Of a stretch of 64,000 nt of DNA, positions 1-11,071 are shown piece by piece. Where the stretch lies: NCBI RefSeq assembly GCF_029433855.1, contig NZ_JAROAU010000003.1, positions 1,537,572 through 1,601,571 on the forward strand, in the 5' to 3' direction. The notes under the pieces were generated by a model that was not told where the DNA came from, ran no database searches, and was given only the letters and a program-made list of their open reading frames with translations. The translations under genes were made by a program, and so were the position numbers. Source of the DNA: Candidatus Kosakonia sp. 282A-S69. GTDB lineage: Bacteria; Pseudomonadota; Gammaproteobacteria; Enterobacterales; Enterobacteriaceae. Position 1 is the first letter of the stretch; every line of letters starts with the position of its first letter.

Positions 1-216
1 GGCTGGACCGAGCTGGATCTGGCGCAGACTAACTACCTGCGCGAGCTGGTCGGTCTTGATGCTGAGACGCAATCAAAAGTCGCGGTGGAGAAAGATCGCC
101 GTCGCATGAAAGCGAATCAGATCCGTCGCGCCGTGAAACGGCACAGCCAGCCGGGTGGTGGTAAACCTGCCGGTGGTAATCGCCGCCCGGGTGGCGGACG
201 TGCTAAAAACGATTAA
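1..216 (+). CDS. rluB: RluB, 23S rRNA pseudouridine synthase (3' end only)
   Basis: The window opens inside this gene; 71 codons remain before the TAA. RluB isomerises a uridine of 23S rRNA helix 89 (E. coli U2605) to pseudouridine. The visible part is the C-terminal tail: the conserved LDLAQTNYLREL stretch, then a very basic segment (KDRRRMKANQIRRAVKRH) ending in a Gly/Arg-rich low-complexity tail, typical of RluB and probably RNA-binding. The catalytic domain lies outside the window. It is followed at once by an intrinsic terminator and faces btuR convergently, as in E. coli. Confidence 0.93.
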   Translation, partial: GWTELDLAQTNYLRELVGLDAETQSKVAVEKDRRRMKANQIRRAVKRHSQPGGGKPAGGNRRPGGGRAKND

Positions 217-243
217 CAAAAAAGGGGCGTAAGCCCCTTTTTC
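217..243. terminator. Bidirectional intrinsic terminator, rluB / btuR
   Basis: A GGGGC (224-228) / GCCCC (233-237) stem is flanked by an A-run on the left and a T-run on the right, so it can end rluB on the plus strand and btuR on the minus strand. Confidence 0.85.
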
Positions 244-247
244 ATCT

Positions 248-838
248 CTAATAGTCGATGCCGATCTGCGCTTTGATCCCTGCCTCGAAGGCATGTTTCA
301 CTGGTCGCAACTCGCTGACGGTGTCCGCCACGTCGATAATGTCGCGATGGCAACCTCGTCCGGTAATGATCACCGTCTGCATTGGCGGGCGGTTTTGCAG
401 GGCGGTTAACACCTTCTCCAGCGGCAAATAGTCGTACGCCACCATGTAGGTCAACTCATCCAGCAGCACCATATCCAGCGCCGGATCGGCGAGCATCCGC
501 TCGGCATGCTGCCATGCTTCGAGGCAGGCGGCGGTATCGCTTTCGCGGTTTTGCGTGTCCCAGGTAAAGCCGGTGGCCATCACCTGAAACTCGACGCCCA
601 GCGGCTCAAGCAGGTTACGCTCTCCGTTTGGCCAGGTGCCCTTAATAAACTGAATCACGCCTACCTTTTTACCATGCCCGACGGCGCGCGTGGCGGTGCC
701 GAAGGCCGCAGTGGTTTTACCTTTGCCGTTGCCGGTGAAGACGATAACAATCCCGCGCTCATCCTGGGCGGCGGCGACCCGTGCGTCGACGCGCTCTTTT
801 ACCCGCTGCTGGCGCTGCTGATAACGTTCGTCACTCAT
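248..838 (-). CDS. btuR: Cob(I)yrinic acid a,c-diamide adenosyltransferase
   Basis: ATP:corrinoid adenosyltransferase of the CobA/CobO/BtuR family, which adds the 5'-deoxyadenosyl group to reduced corrinoids in coenzyme B12 salvage or synthesis in the cytoplasm. The 196-residue product has the length of E. coli BtuR. The P-loop GNGKGKTT lies at residues 36-43, close to the N-terminus as the family requires, and the conserved LLDELTYMV and TGRGCH segments are present. The start ATG overlaps the yciK stop by 4 nt, so the two genes are probably translationally coupled and share a promoter upstream of yciK. Confidence 0.95.
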   Translation of the reverse strand: MSDERYQQRQQRVKERVDARVAAAQDERGIVIVFTGNGKGKTTAAFGTATRAVGHGKKVGVIQFIKGTWPNGERNLLEPLGVEFQVMATGFTWDTQNRESDTAACLEAWQHAERMLADPALDMVLLDELTYMVAYDYLPLEKVLTALQNRPPMQTVIITGRGCHRDIIDVADTVSELRPVKHAFEAGIKAQIGIDY

Positions 839-1590
839 TGCGCGATACCCGGCTTGCGCCCCGGTTGCGCATCGAATGTCATGCCGGTTTTTCGGCGGCT
901 GTCATCACCCATCAGCCACAAATAGAGCGGCATAATGTCGGCGGGGGTTTTAAGCTTCTGCGGATCTTCCGTCGGGAAGGCGCTGGCGCGCATGCTGGTG
1001 CGCGTTCCGCCGGGATTAATGCAGTTGACGCGCAGCCGGCTCTGGTACTCTTCGGCCAGCACCTGCATCATCCCTTCGGTGGCAAACTTCGACGTCGCAT
1101 ACGCGCCCCAGTTAGCACGCCCCTGGCGACCGACGCTGGAGGAGGTAAAGACCAGCGAACCGCAGTCTGATTTGAGCAATAAAGGAAGCAGCGCCTGGGT
1201 GAGGTAGAACGTGGCATTAACGTTGACCTGCAACACTTCGTTCCAGACAGCCGGATCCTGCTCGCTCATCGGGCAGATGTCGCCGAGCAGCCCGGCGTTA
1301 TGCAGCACGCCATCCAGATGGGGTGTGGTTGTTGCGATTTCACTGGCGAGTTGCTGGCACGCTTCGGGGGTGCAGATGGACATATCGAGGATAAACCACT
1401 GCGCAGCCTGGCCTTCACTGTTCACCTGCTGTGCAACCTGGCGCAGTTTCTCTTCATTTCGACCCAGCAGAATCAGGCTGGCGCCGTGGCGGGCATAGGT
1501 TAATGCCGCCTCTTTTCCAATACCGTCGCTGGCACCGGTGACAAGAATGATGCGACCGTTTAGCAGGTCGCGTTTGGGCTGATAGTGCAC
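835..1590 (-). CDS. yciK: Short-chain dehydrogenase/reductase YciK
   Basis: Classical SDR-family NAD(P)(H)-dependent oxidoreductase of 251 residues; the physiological substrate is not established. Rossmann motif TGASDGIG at 18-25, NAG at 98-100, the catalytic serine cluster around 150-152 and the YxxxK pair (Y164, K168) are all intact, so it should be active. The start is GTG (E. coli YciK also begins with the residues HYQPK), preceded by a good GAGGAG ribosome-binding site. It overlaps btuR by 4 nt as the first gene of a two-gene operon. Confidence 0.92.
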   Translation of the reverse strand: MHYQPKRDLLNGRIILVTGASDGIGKEAALTYARHGASLILLGRNEEKLRQVAQQVNSEGQAAQWFILDMSICTPEACQQLASEIATTTPHLDGVLHNAGLLGDICPMSEQDPAVWNEVLQVNVNATFYLTQALLPLLLKSDCGSLVFTSSSVGRQGRANWGAYATSKFATEGMMQVLAEEYQSRLRVNCINPGGTRTSMRASAFPTEDPQKLKTPADIMPLYLWLMGDDSRRKTGMTFDAQPGRKPGIAQ

Positions 1591-1816
1591 TCTGTCTCCT
1601 CAGGCCGCAGCCTGTAATCACCTTCACGTGTTGGTTTTATGCCTTAAACGTCCGGCTATTTCAATCGGTGAAGGGGAGAGTTACACACCCTTTACCTTAA
1701 GGAGTGCTAAAAATTTCAGCAACATGGCGAAGCCGCCGCACGGTTGGCGCGAGACGCGCTCGTACGGCTCATGTACACTGAGCCGATTATTGAGTGAAGT
1801 CACCGAGGTGGTATGC

Positions 1817-2863
1817 ATGGAATTACTCTCTGAATATGGTCTGTTTTTAGCCAAAGTCGCCACTGTGGTGGTTGCGGTAGCGATCGTGATGACGCTTATC
1901 ATCAATATGCGCCAGCGCAAACGTCAGCGCGGCGAGCTGAAGATCACCCGTTTGAATGAGCACTATAAAGAGATGCAGGAGGAGATGTCCGTCGGCCTGA
2001 TGGATGCTCACCAGCAGAAGCAGTGGCATAAGGCGCAGAAGAAAAAGCTGAAGGCAGATGCCAAGGCTGCGAAAGCGCAGGCGAAGGCGGGCGTGTCAAA
2101 AGAACCGGCTAAACCGCGTGTTTACGTGCTCGACTTTAAAGGCAGCATGGATGCCGGAGAGGTGCACGGCCTGCGCGAAGAGATCACCGCCGTGCTGAGC
2201 GTGGCAACGCCGAATGATCAGGTGCTGCTACGTCTGGAAAGCCCCGGCGGCGTGGTGCACGGCTACGGTCTGGCGGCCTCACAGCTGCAGCGCCTGCGCG
2301 ATAAGCAGATCCCGCTTACCGTTGCCGTGGATAAAGTTGCCGCCAGCGGCGGGTATATGATGGCCTGCGTGGCGGACAAAATTGTCGCCGCGCCGTTTTC
2401 CATCATTGGCTCCATTGGCGTGGTGGCACAGGTTCCCAACTTCAACCGATTCCTGAAAAGCAAAGATATTGATATCGAACTGCATACCGCCGGGCAGTAC
2501 AAGCGCACGCTGACGCTGCTGGGTGAGAACACGGAAGAGGGGCGGCAGAAGTTTCGTGAGAACCTCAATGAGACTCACGATCTCTTTAAAGGGTTTGTCA
2601 GCCAGATGCGACCGCAGCTTGATATTGAGCAGGTAGCGACCGGCGAGCACTGGTACGGTAGCCAGGCGCTGGAGAAGGGGCTGGTGGATGACGTCGGTAC
2701 CAGCGATGAGCTATTACTGGGGCTGATTCAGGAGCATGAAGCGATCGGTGTGCGCTATCAACAGCGTAAAAAATTGCTGGAGCGCTTTACCGGTAGCGCA
2801 ACAGAAAGCGTCGACCATCTGCTGATGCGCTGGTGGCAGCGCGGGCAAAAACCGATGATGTAA
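1817..2863 (+). CDS. sohB: SohB, membrane-bound S49-family serine protease
   Basis: Inner-membrane peptidase of family S49 (SppA/SohB), identified in E. coli as a multicopy suppressor of htrA (degP). The frame opens far upstream, but ATG 1817 gives 348 residues starting MELLSEYG, matching the E. coli protein (349), and a GAGG lies upstream. One membrane helix spans about residues 8-30, followed by a charged Lys/Ala-rich segment to about 98 and then the protease domain. The nucleophile is probably S177 in AASGGY and the general base K229 in AGQYKR, the Ser/Lys dyad of the family. It ends at a terminator shared with yciN. Confidence 0.94.
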   Translation: MELLSEYGLFLAKVATVVVAVAIVMTLIINMRQRKRQRGELKITRLNEHYKEMQEEMSVGLMDAHQQKQWHKAQKKKLKADAKAAKAQAKAGVSKEPAKPRVYVLDFKGSMDAGEVHGLREEITAVLSVATPNDQVLLRLESPGGVVHGYGLAASQLQRLRDKQIPLTVAVDKVAASGGYMMACVADKIVAAPFSIIGSIGVVAQVPNFNRFLKSKDIDIELHTAGQYKRTLTLLGENTEEGRQKFRENLNETHDLFKGFVSQMRPQLDIEQVATGEHWYGSQALEKGLVDDVGTSDELLLGLIQEHEAIGVRYQQRKKLLERFTGSATESVDHLLMRWWQRGQKPMM

Positions 2864-2865
2864 TC

Positions 2866-2895
2866 AAAAACGCGAGGCTCAGGCCTCGCGTTTTT
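2866..2895. terminator. Bidirectional terminator, sohB / yciN
   Basis: A perfect 8-bp stem (2871-2878 / 2883-2890) with a four-base loop lies between an A5 run and a T5 run, so it serves both convergent genes. Confidence 0.9.
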
Positions 2896-2897
2896 GG

Positions 2898-3149
2898 TTA
2901 ATCGATCAGGTGGTACTTTTCAGAAAGTTCATGGGCTAAATATTTGAACATATTGAATACCGCTGTGCTTTTCCCCGTCGGCAACCCTTGCTCATCCAGG
3001 TAGTACTCTCCGCTAAACACCAGCACGCCGTTGCGTTGGGTCACACCGGTGGCTTCAATGCCCGCCAAAGTGTCGTCATGATCGCGGATTAACTGATTTG
3101 CCAGCTCAAGCAGCGCCTGACGATCGATAGGCTGAGATGTCATGCTCAT
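2898..3149 (-). CDS. yciN: YciN family protein
   Basis: Small cytoplasmic protein of the enterobacterial YciN family (DUF2498), function unknown. The frame is open to 3203, but the ATG at 3149 has a very strong GGAGGAGGA Shine-Dalgarno just upstream and gives exactly 83 residues, the E. coli length. The region [20 protein letters not shown] is the family signature. It is convergent with sohB and divergent from topA. Confidence 0.9.
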   Translation of the reverse strand: MSMTSQPIDRQALLELANQLIRDHDDTLAGIEATGVTQRNGVLVFSGEYYLDEQGLPTGKSTAVFNMFKYLAHELSEKYHLID

Positions 3150-3542
3150 TTTCCTCCTCCTCAATTTTTGTCGAAGTTTACCGCTGGTCGCGGTGAGGGG
3201 CAAATTTTCCCTTGTTTTGTGAGGGGTTTACGGACTCGCTAACCTGGCGCGATGCGTTTTTGCATGCTAATAAAGTTGCTTAACAAATTTTATCAGGTAC
3301 AGTGTGACGCTTTCGTCAATCTGGCAACAGAATTGCTTGACATTCGACCGGATTATCGTCTTGCTATACCACGCTGATATGAAAAAGCCTGAAATCTCAG
3401 TCACCTGAATACCTCTATTCGCGTGGCCGGCGAGGTGAAAGGGTTGATATCCATTGACGCTGCCGCAATAGTGTCTGTTTATCAGTGGATGTGACGCAAC
3501 ACGCGACGCATTTCCGGAAGAATACAATAGGTAAAGGTGAAT
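3150..3542 (+). promoter_or_regulatory. Intergenic region with topA promoter candidates
   Basis: 393 bases between divergent yciN and topA. In E. coli topA is driven by several supercoiling-sensitive and heat-shock promoters, so a long leader is expected. I can point to a TTGACA at 3337-3342 and a separate extended -10 element (TGcTATACC, 3362-3370). They are 22 bases apart, so they are probably not one promoter. No open frame of note is seen. Promoter assignments are inference. Confidence 0.4.
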
Positions 3543-6140
3543 ATGGGTAAAGCTCTCGTTATCGTTGAGTCCCCGGCAAAAGCCAAAACGATCAATAAAT
3601 ATCTCGGCAATGACTACGTGGTGAAATCCAGCGTGGGGCATATCCGTGATTTGCCGACCAGTGGCTCAGCACCTAAAAAGAGCGCAGACTCCACCGCCAC
3701 CAAGCCGGCTAAGAAGCCTAAAAAGGATGAGCGGGGCGCGCTGGTCAATCGCATGGGCATTGACCCGTGGCACAACTGGGACGCGCATTATGAAGTGCTG
3801 CCCGGTAAAGAGAAGGTGGTTTCCGAGCTGAAATCCCTGGCTGAAAAAGCTGACCACATCTATCTCGCAACCGACCTTGACCGCGAAGGGGAAGCCATTG
3901 CATGGCACCTGCGGGAAGTGATCGGCGGCGACGAAACACGTTACAGCCGTGTCGTGTTTAACGAAATTACCAAGAATGCGATTCGTCAGGCCTTTGAAAC
4001 GCCTGGTGAGCTAAATATCGACCGTGTCAACGCCCAACAGGCGCGCCGCTTTATGGACCGCGTAGTGGGCTATATGGTCTCGCCGCTGCTGTGGAAAAAG
4101 ATCGCGCGTGGTTTGTCCGCAGGTCGAGTACAGTCCGTCGCGGTTCGCCTGGTGGTGGAGCGCGAGCGCGAAATCAAAGCGTTTGTTCCGGAAGAGTTCT
4201 GGGAAATTGACGCGGCGACGGCAACGCCGGGCGGCGATTCGCTGCCGCTGCAGGTGACCCACGAAGGGGACAAAGCCTTCCGTCCGGTAAACCGCGAGCA
4301 GACGATGGCGGCGGTCAGCCTGCTGGAAAAAGCGCGCTATACCGTTATTGATCGTGAAGATAAGCCGACCAGCAGCAAGCCTGGCGCGCCGTTTATTACC
4401 TCCACGCTGCAGCAGGCCGCCAGTACGCGTCTTGGCTACGGCGTGAAGAAAACGATGATGATGGCTCAGCGACTTTATGAAGCGGGTTACATCACCTATA
4501 TGCGTACCGACTCCACCAACCTGAGCCAGGACGCGGTCAGCATGGTACGTAGCTATATCGGCGATAATTTTGGTAAAAAATATCTGCCAGAAAACGCCAA
4601 CCAGTACGCCAGCAAAGAGAACTCGCAGGAAGCGCACGAAGCGATTCGTCCTTCCGATGTGAATGTGCTCGCCGAATCGTTAAAAGATATGGAAGCGGAC
4701 GCGCAGAAGCTCTATCAACTGATCTGGCGCCAGTTTGTCGCCTGTCAGATGACACCGGCGAAATATGACTCCACCACGCTCACGGTTGGCGCGGGTGATT
4801 TCCGCCTGAAAGCGCGTGGACGTATCCTGCGTTTCGATGGCTGGACGAAAGTGATGCCTGCACTGCGTAAGGGCGATGAAGATCGTACCCTGCCGGCGGT
4901 TAATAAAGGTGATGAGCTGACGCTGGTTGAACTGACACCTGCCCAGCACTTTACTAAACCCCCTGCGCGTTTTAGCGAAGCATCGCTGGTGAAAGAGCTG
5001 GAAAAACGCGGTATCGGCCGTCCGTCCACCTATGCGTCGATCATCTCGACCATTCAGGATCGCGGCTATGTGCGTGTTGAAAACCGCCGTTTCTACGCGG
5101 AAAAAATGGGTGAAATCGTCACCGATCGTCTGGAAGAGAACTTCCGTGAGCTGATGAACTACGACTTCACCGCGCAGATGGAAGATAGCCTCGACCGCGT
5201 TGCGAACCACGAAGCCGAATGGCGCAACGTGCTGGACAGCTTCTTTGGCGATTTCTCGCGTCAACTGGAGCAGGCTGAACAGGATCCGGAAGAGGGCGGC
5301 ATGCGCCCGAACCAGATGGTGCTGACCAGCATCGACTGCCCGACCTGCGGTCGCAAGATGGGTATTCGTACCGCCAGCACCGGCGTCTTCCTGGGTTGTT
5401 CAGGTTATGCGCTGCCGCCGAAAGAGCGCTGTAAAACCACCATCAACCTCATTCCGGAAAATGAAGTGCTCAACGTGCTGGAGGGTGACGACGCCGAAAC
5501 CAACGCGCTGCGTGCTAAACGCCGCTGTCAGAAGTGCGGTACGGCGATGGACAGCTACCTGATCGATCCGAAACGCAAGCTGCATGTCTGCGGTAATAAC
5601 CCGACCTGCGATGGCTACGAGATCGAAGAGGGCGAGTTCCGCATTAAGGGTTATGACGGTCCGATCGTTGAGTGTGAAAAGTGTGGGTCTGAAATGCATC
5701 TGAAGATGGGGCGTTTCGGTAAATATATGGCCTGTACCAACGACGATTGTAAAAATACGCGTAAAATCCTGCGCAATGGTGAAGTTGCGCCGCCGAAAGA
5801 AGATCCGGTGCCGCTGCCGGAGCTACCGTGCGAGAAATCAGACGCCTATTTCGTGCTGCGTGACGGTGCGGCGGGTGTCTTCCTCGCGGCTAACACCTTC
5901 CCGAAATCACGTGAAACCCGTGCGCCGCTGGTGGAAGAGCTCTATCGCTTCCGCGATCGCCTGCCGGAGAAGCTGCGCTATCTGGCCGATGCGCCGCAGG
6001 AAGATCCGAACGGCAATAAGACCATCGTGCGGTTTAGCCGTAAAACCAAGCAGCAGTATGTCGCCTCCGAGAAAGAGGGAAAAGCAACCGGCTGGTCCGC
6101 TTTTTATATCGACAACAAATGGACTGAAGCGAAAAAGTAA
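3543..6140 (+). CDS. topA: DNA topoisomerase I (omega protein)
   Basis: Type IA topoisomerase that relaxes negative supercoils. Starting at ATG 3543 (an in-frame GTG lies two codons upstream) the product is 865 residues, identical in length to E. coli TopA. The Toprim domain starts with [12 protein letters not shown] and carries the DLDREGEA metal-binding motif near residue 111. The active-site tyrosine (expected Y319) is in [11 protein letters not shown]. Three C-terminal four-cysteine zinc modules are visible (CPTCGRK..., CQKCGTA..., CEKCGSE...), then the ribbon domain ending in EAKK. The gene is intact and followed by a strong terminator. Confidence 0.98.
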   Translation: MGKALVIVESPAKAKTINKYLGNDYVVKSSVGHIRDLPTSGSAPKKSADSTATKPAKKPKKDERGALVNRMGIDPWHNWDAHYEVLPGKEKVVSELKSLAEKADHIYLATDLDREGEAIAWHLREVIGGDETRYSRVVFNEITKNAIRQAFETPGELNIDRVNAQQARRFMDRVVGYMVSPLLWKKIARGLSAGRVQSVAVRLVVEREREIKAFVPEEFWEIDAATATPGGDSLPLQVTHEGDKAFRPVNREQTMAAVSLLEKARYTVIDREDKPTSSKPGAPFITSTLQQAASTRLGYGVKKTMMMAQRLYEAGYITYMRTDSTNLSQDAVSMVRSYIGDNFGKKYLPENANQYASKENSQEAHEAIRPSDVNVLAESLKDMEADAQKLYQLIWRQFVACQMTPAKYDSTTLTVGAGDFRLKARGRILRFDGWTKVMPALRKGDEDRTLPAVNKGDELTLVELTPAQHFTKPPARFSEASLVKELEKRGIGRPSTYASIISTIQDRGYVRVENRRFYAEKMGEIVTDRLEENFRELMNYDFTAQMEDSLDRVANHEAEWRNVLDSFFGDFSRQLEQAEQDPEEGGMRPNQMVLTSIDCPTCGRKMGIRTASTGVFLGCSGYALPPKERCKTTINLIPENEVLNVLEGDDAETNALRAKRRCQKCGTAMDSYLIDPKRKLHVCGNNPTCDGYEIEEGEFRIKGYDGPIVECEKCGSEMHLKMGRFGKYMACTNDDCKNTRKILRNGEVAPPKEDPVPLPELPCEKSDAYFVLRDGAAGVFLAANTFPKSRETRAPLVEELYRFRDRLPEKLRYLADAPQEDPNGNKTIVRFSRKTKQQYVASEKEGKATGWSAFYIDNKWTEAKK

Positions 6141-6160
6141 TCGCTATCAAGCACCTACCG

Positions 6161-6190
6161 AAAAGGGCCGGGTAATCCGGCCCTTTTTAT
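6161..6190 (+). terminator. topA terminator
   Basis: GGGCCGG (6165-6171) / CCGGCCC (6177-6183) stem with a five-base loop followed by T5; an A4 run precedes it. Confidence 0.9.
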
Positions 6191-6254
6191 TCATCTGTTA
6201 TTATTCTTTGTTCCTCGCTATACACAGAAGCTATAAATGATATAGTGGTTATAG

Positions 6255-7295
<1,041 letters not shown>

Positions 7296-7643
7296 TACCG
7301 AGGGGTATCTTATTGCCCGAAAAGATACCCATAATGCCGTCTAAACCTAAATTAGAATTATCATCAACTCTGATAAAATCCCTTTGCAGAGTGATTGACG
7401 TCACATTTCAAATCCGCACCGTCTCTATTTTGCGACAAACATAGAAACTAAATAGCAACTCTGCAAATCCCTTACTTCAATTATTTATTTGTTGTCAAAA
7501 GATTAAATATTTCTTTGGAAATGGTGAGTAAATTCACTGGATTTTCCGCTAAAGTTCTTTTAGGATTTGTCTCATCCCATGATTACTAATACCGATTGTT
7601 GGTGCACAGAATGATAAGCGATGTCGATTGTACGAGGTTAGCA
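7296..7643 (+). promoter_or_regulatory. Intergenic region before ymiA, with hairpin and CRP-like site
   Basis: 348 AT-rich bases without a convincing gene. Just after cysB there is a 9-bp perfect hairpin (7303-7311 / 7322-7330, ten-base loop) with no T-run, probably a 3'-end processing or termination structure. At 7524-7537 the motif GTGA-N6-TCAC fits the core of a CRP site. A TAATAC at 7587-7592 is a possible -10. Regulation of the downstream small genes by CRP is inference. Confidence 0.35.
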
Positions 7644-7772
7644 ATGCCAACAGGAAGTGAAGAGCCGCAAAGGGACCCTGAGCTGAAGCGTAAAGCCTGG
7701 CTGGCGGTATTTCTTGGCTCTGCCTTGTTCTGGGCAGTGGTTGCGTTACTGGTCTGGAAATTTTGGGGGTAA
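7644..7772 (+). CDS. ymiA: Small membrane protein YmiA
   Basis: 42-residue protein with one membrane helix (about 18-38, WLAVFLGSALFWAVVALLVW) after a charged N-terminal segment RDPELKRK, the signature of the enterobacterial YmiA family; function unknown. GAGG at 7634-7637 lies six bases before ATG 7644. The E. coli reading starts four codons earlier, but here that codon is ACG, so the internal ATG must be used. It is followed after one base by yciX. Confidence 0.8.
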   Translation: MPTGSEEPQRDPELKRKAWLAVFLGSALFWAVVALLVWKFWG

Positions 7773-7773
7773 A

Positions 7774-7944
7774 ATGGCGATAGCAAGTCGATGCGAACCC
7801 GTTAAGCGAGTGTGTCAGATTCATGACACGCCACCGAAAGCAAAAAACAAAGCGGTGACCGTTCTGCCGGCTTCCTGGAAGCTCACGCCGCAGCAGAAAG
7901 CTTTTATTGACGCCTTTGCTGAAGACGACATCAAAAAACAATAA
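7774..7944 (+). CDS. yciX: Small protein YciX (by position)
   Basis: 56-residue basic protein (HDTPPKAKNKAV... followed by a C-terminal helix LTPQQKAFIDAFAEDDIKKQ). The ATG follows the ymiA stop by one base, so the two are surely cotranscribed and probably translationally coupled. The name is assigned from its place between ymiA and acnA; I do not recall the E. coli sequence well enough to claim identity. Two cysteines in the N-terminal part (CEPVKRVC) are notable. No membrane segment is seen and the function is unknown. Confidence 0.65.
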   Translation: MAIASRCEPVKRVCQIHDTPPKAKNKAVTVLPASWKLTPQQKAFIDAFAEDDIKKQ

Positions 7945-8081
7945 ATATACCAGTAAGATCAATGTGGGGAATTATCCCGCTATTCATTGACGTGCTCTTT
8001 TGTACTCTTTAATTAATACGCAGCATAAATGAATTGAGTAAAAACTCAGTTTTGATGAATAGTTTCATGAGGTAAATTTTT

Positions 8082-8180
8082 ATGATTAATAACCTTGGTA
8101 TGAAATATTGGTCATGGCTTACAGCGTTCTCGGTTTCCGCCCTCGTCTGGGGTGAAGTGATCTGGCTGGCTCTGCAGTAA
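8082..8180 (+). CDS. ymiC: Very small membrane protein, YmiC-like
   Basis: 32-residue reading frame, MINNLGMKYW then a hydrophobic stretch SWLTAFSVSALVWGEVIWLALQ, i.e. a single transmembrane helix of the type found in enterobacterial micro-membrane proteins. A GAGG lies about ten bases upstream and a strong terminator follows within ten bases of the stop, which supports a real transcription unit. The position, just before acnA, fits E. coli ymiC; the symbol is given with moderate confidence. Function unknown. Confidence 0.65.
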   Translation: MINNLGMKYWSWLTAFSVSALVWGEVIWLALQ

Positions 8181-8187
8181 CGAATTG

Positions 8188-8216
8188 AAAAACCTCGCCT
8201 CGGCGGGGTTTTTTAT
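8188..8216 (+). terminator. Terminator after the ymiA-yciX-ymiC cluster
   Basis: AACCTCGCC (8191-8199) pairs with GGCGGGGTT (8202-8210, one G-U pair) and a T-rich tract follows. It separates the small genes from acnA. Confidence 0.85.
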
Positions 8217-8363
8217 TATCCCCGTCTCATCCCCACCCGTAAGATTTTCCCTTTTGTAGCAATTTTAGGTGTTATCAAAACGTTACGATATGTTTGTGTT
8301 ATCTTTAATACAGACCCTGATAAGCATCAGGGTAAAGCTATCCCTGTTATAAAGGAGGAGCAC

Positions 8364-11039
8364 ATGTCGTCGACCCTACGCGAAGCCAGTAAGGACACGT
8401 TGCAGGCAGAGAACAAAACGTACCACTACTACAGCTTGCCGCTGGCTGCGAAACAACTTGGGGATATTTCGCGCTTACCGAAGTCCCTGAAAGTGTTACT
8501 TGAGAACCTGCTGCGCTGGCAGGATGGTGAATCTGTCACCGAAGAGGATATCCAGGCTCTGGCCGGCTGGCTTAAAAACGCCCATGCTGACCGGGAAATC
8601 GCCTATCGCCCGGCCAGGGTATTGATGCAGGATTTTACCGGCGTACCGGCTGTGGTTGACCTCGCCGCCATGCGCGAAGCGGTTAAACGCCTCGGCGGCG
8701 ATACCGCCAAAGTGAACCCGCTCTCACCGGTCGATCTGGTGATTGACCACTCGGTCACCGTTGACCACTTCGGTGATGATGACGCATTCGAAGAGAACGT
8801 GCGTCTGGAGATGGAGCGTAACCACGAGCGCTACGCTTTCTTACGCTGGGGCCAGCAAGCTTTTAGCCGCTTCAGCGTCGTGCCGCCGGGCACCGGTATT
8901 TGCCACCAGGTCAACCTCGAGTATCTGGGGAAAGCGGTCTGGAGCGAGTTGCAGGATAAAGAGTGGATCGCCTATCCGGACACGCTGGTCGGCACCGATT
9001 CGCATACCACCATGATCAATGGTCTCGGCGTGCTGGGCTGGGGTGTGGGCGGGATTGAGGCCGAAGCCGCGATGCTTGGTCAACCCGTATCGATGCTTAT
9101 TCCCGATGTGGTCGGTTTCAAACTGACCGGCAAATTGAGTGAAGGCATTACTGCAACGGATCTCGTTCTCACCGTGACGCAAATGCTGCGTAAACATGGT
9201 GTGGTCGGCAAGTTTGTCGAGTTTTATGGCGACGGGCTGGACTCGCTGCCGCTGGCTGACCGCGCAACCATCGCCAACATGGCGCCAGAGTATGGTGCAA
9301 CCTGCGGCTTCTTCCCGATTGATAGCGTCACGCTCGGCTACATGCAACTGAGCGGGCGTAGCGATGAGCAGGTCGCGCTTGTTGAAGCCTACGCGAAAGC
9401 GCAGGGGATGTGGCGTAATCCGGGCGATGAGCCGGTCTTTACCAGTACCCTGGCGCTCGATATGGGCGATGTTGAGGCGAGCATCGCCGGGCCGAAGCGT
9501 CCGCAGGATCGCGTTACCCTCAATGAAGTGCCCAAAGCCTTTGCCGCCAGCACCGAGCTGGAACTTAACACTGCGCAGAAAGATCGCAAACCTGTCGTCT
9601 ATGTTCATAAAGGACATCAATATGAGCTGCCGGACGGGGCCGTCGTGATCGCCGCAATTACCTCCTGTACCAATACCTCTAACCCCAGCGTATTGATGGC
9701 GGCCGGCCTGCTGGCGAAGAAAGCTGTCACTCTCGGTCTGAAACGCCAGCCATGGGTGAAAGCCTCGCTGGCGCCGGGATCGAAAGTGGTCTCCGATTAT
9801 CTGGCGCAGGCGCGCTTAACGCCCTATCTTGACGAACTGGGCTTTAACCTCGTCGGTTACGGCTGCACAACCTGTATCGGTAACTCCGGCCCGCTGCCGG
9901 AACCTATCGAGCAGGCGATCCGCGAAGGCGATTTGACCGTTGGCGCGGTGCTGTCGGGTAACCGTAACTTCGAAGGGCGTATCCACCCGCTGGTGAAAAC
10001 TAACTGGCTTGCCTCGCCGCCGCTGGTTGTCGCTTATGCGCTGGCCGGAAATATGAATATCAATCTTGCAACCGACCCGCTTGGTGTCGATCGCAAAGGC
10101 GATCCGGTCTATCTGAAAGATATCTGGCCATCGAGCGCCGAAATCGCGCGCGCGGTTGAGCAGGTATCAACCGATATGTTCCGTAAAGAGTACGCGGAGG
10201 TGTTTGAAGGGACCGATGAGTGGAAATCGATCCAGGTTGAGCGCTCGGATACTTACAGCTGGCAGGATGACTCCACCTATATCCGGCTGTCCCCCTTCTT
10301 TGACGAGATGCTGGCGGAGCCGAAACCGGTTGAGGATATCCATGGTGCACGTATCCTCGCCATGCTGGGCGATTCGGTGACTACCGACCATATCTCACCT
10401 GCGGGAAGTATCAAAGCGGACAGCCCGGCTGGGCGTTATCTGCAAAGCCACGGCGTAGAGCGGGGCGATTTTAACTCCTACGGTTCGCGCCGCGGCAACC
10501 ATGAAGTGATGATGCGCGGGACCTTTGCCAATATCCGCATTCGTAATGAAATGGTTCCAGGCGTGGAGGGGGGGATGACGCGCCATCTGCCCGGCAGGGA
10601 AGTGATCTCTATCTATGACGCGGCGATGCGTTATCAGCAAGAGGGCACGCCGCTGGCGGTGATCGCCGGGAAAGAGTATGGCTCCGGCTCAAGCCGTGAC
10701 TGGGCAGCGAAAGGGCCTCGTCTGCTGGGGATCCGCGTGGTCATTGCCGAATCGTTCGAACGTATTCACCGCTCGAACTTGATCGGTATGGGTATCCTGC
10801 CGCTGGAGTTCCCGCAGGGCGTGACGCGTAAGACGTTAGGCCTGACCGGGGAAGAGCGGCTGGACGTTGCCGATCTGCAGAATATCAAACCAGGCGGTGA
10901 ACTGCCGGTGACCTTAACGCGCGCCGATGGTTCGCAAGAGGTGATTCCATGCCGCTGCCGTATTGATACCTCGACAGAGCTGACCTACTACCGCAACGAC
11001 GGTATCCTGCACTATGTTATCCGCAATATGCTCAACTAA
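8364..11039 (+). CDS. acnA: Aconitate hydratase A
   Basis: Stress- and stationary-phase-associated aconitase that interconverts citrate and isocitrate; apo-AcnA also binds mRNA. The product has 891 residues, as in E. coli. The three [4Fe-4S] ligands are C435 (checked by codon count, in [10 protein letters not shown]) and the CTTC pair near 501 and 504 ([12 protein letters not shown]). The C-terminal swivel domain with [17 protein letters not shown] is complete. A strong AAAGGAGGAG ribosome-binding site precedes ATG 8364. The leader 8217-8363 should hold its promoters, which in E. coli respond to SoxRS and sigma-S. Confidence 0.98.
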   Translation: MSSTLREASKDTLQAENKTYHYYSLPLAAKQLGDISRLPKSLKVLLENLLRWQDGESVTEEDIQALAGWLKNAHADREIAYRPARVLMQDFTGVPAVVDLAAMREAVKRLGGDTAKVNPLSPVDLVIDHSVTVDHFGDDDAFEENVRLEMERNHERYAFLRWGQQAFSRFSVVPPGTGICHQVNLEYLGKAVWSELQDKEWIAYPDTLVGTDSHTTMINGLGVLGWGVGGIEAEAAMLGQPVSMLIPDVVGFKLTGKLSEGITATDLVLTVTQMLRKHGVVGKFVEFYGDGLDSLPLADRATIANMAPEYGATCGFFPIDSVTLGYMQLSGRSDEQVALVEAYAKAQGMWRNPGDEPVFTSTLALDMGDVEASIAGPKRPQDRVTLNEVPKAFAASTELELNTAQKDRKPVVYVHKGHQYELPDGAVVIAAITSCTNTSNPSVLMAAGLLAKKAVTLGLKRQPWVKASLAPGSKVVSDYLAQARLTPYLDELGFNLVGYGCTTCIGNSGPLPEPIEQAIREGDLTVGAVLSGNRNFEGRIHPLVKTNWLASPPLVVAYALAGNMNINLATDPLGVDRKGDPVYLKDIWPSSAEIARAVEQVSTDMFRKEYAEVFEGTDEWKSIQVERSDTYSWQDDSTYIRLSPFFDEMLAEPKPVEDIHGARILAMLGDSVTTDHISPAGSIKADSPAGRYLQSHGVERGDFNSYGSRRGNHEVMMRGTFANIRIRNEMVPGVEGGMTRHLPGREVISIYDAAMRYQQEGTPLAVIAGKEYGSGSSRDWAAKGPRLLGIRVVIAESFERIHRSNLIGMGILPLEFPQGVTRKTLGLTGEERLDVADLQNIKPGGELPVTLTRADGSQEVIPCRCRIDTSTELTYYRNDGILHYVIRNMLN

Positions 11040-11041
11040 AC

Positions 11042-11070
11042 AAAAAGGCCTGCTTTTGCAGGCCTTTTTT
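11042..11070. terminator. Bidirectional terminator, acnA / ribA
   Basis: GGCCTGC (11047-11053) / GCAGGCC (11058-11064) stem, TTTT loop, with A5 before and T6 after. Confidence 0.92.
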
Positions 11071-11071
11071 A

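Noticed and set aside
1628-1816. 63-codon upstream extension of sohB
   Set aside because: ATG 1817 gives the family length and places the membrane helix at the N-terminus; the extension has no family similarity.
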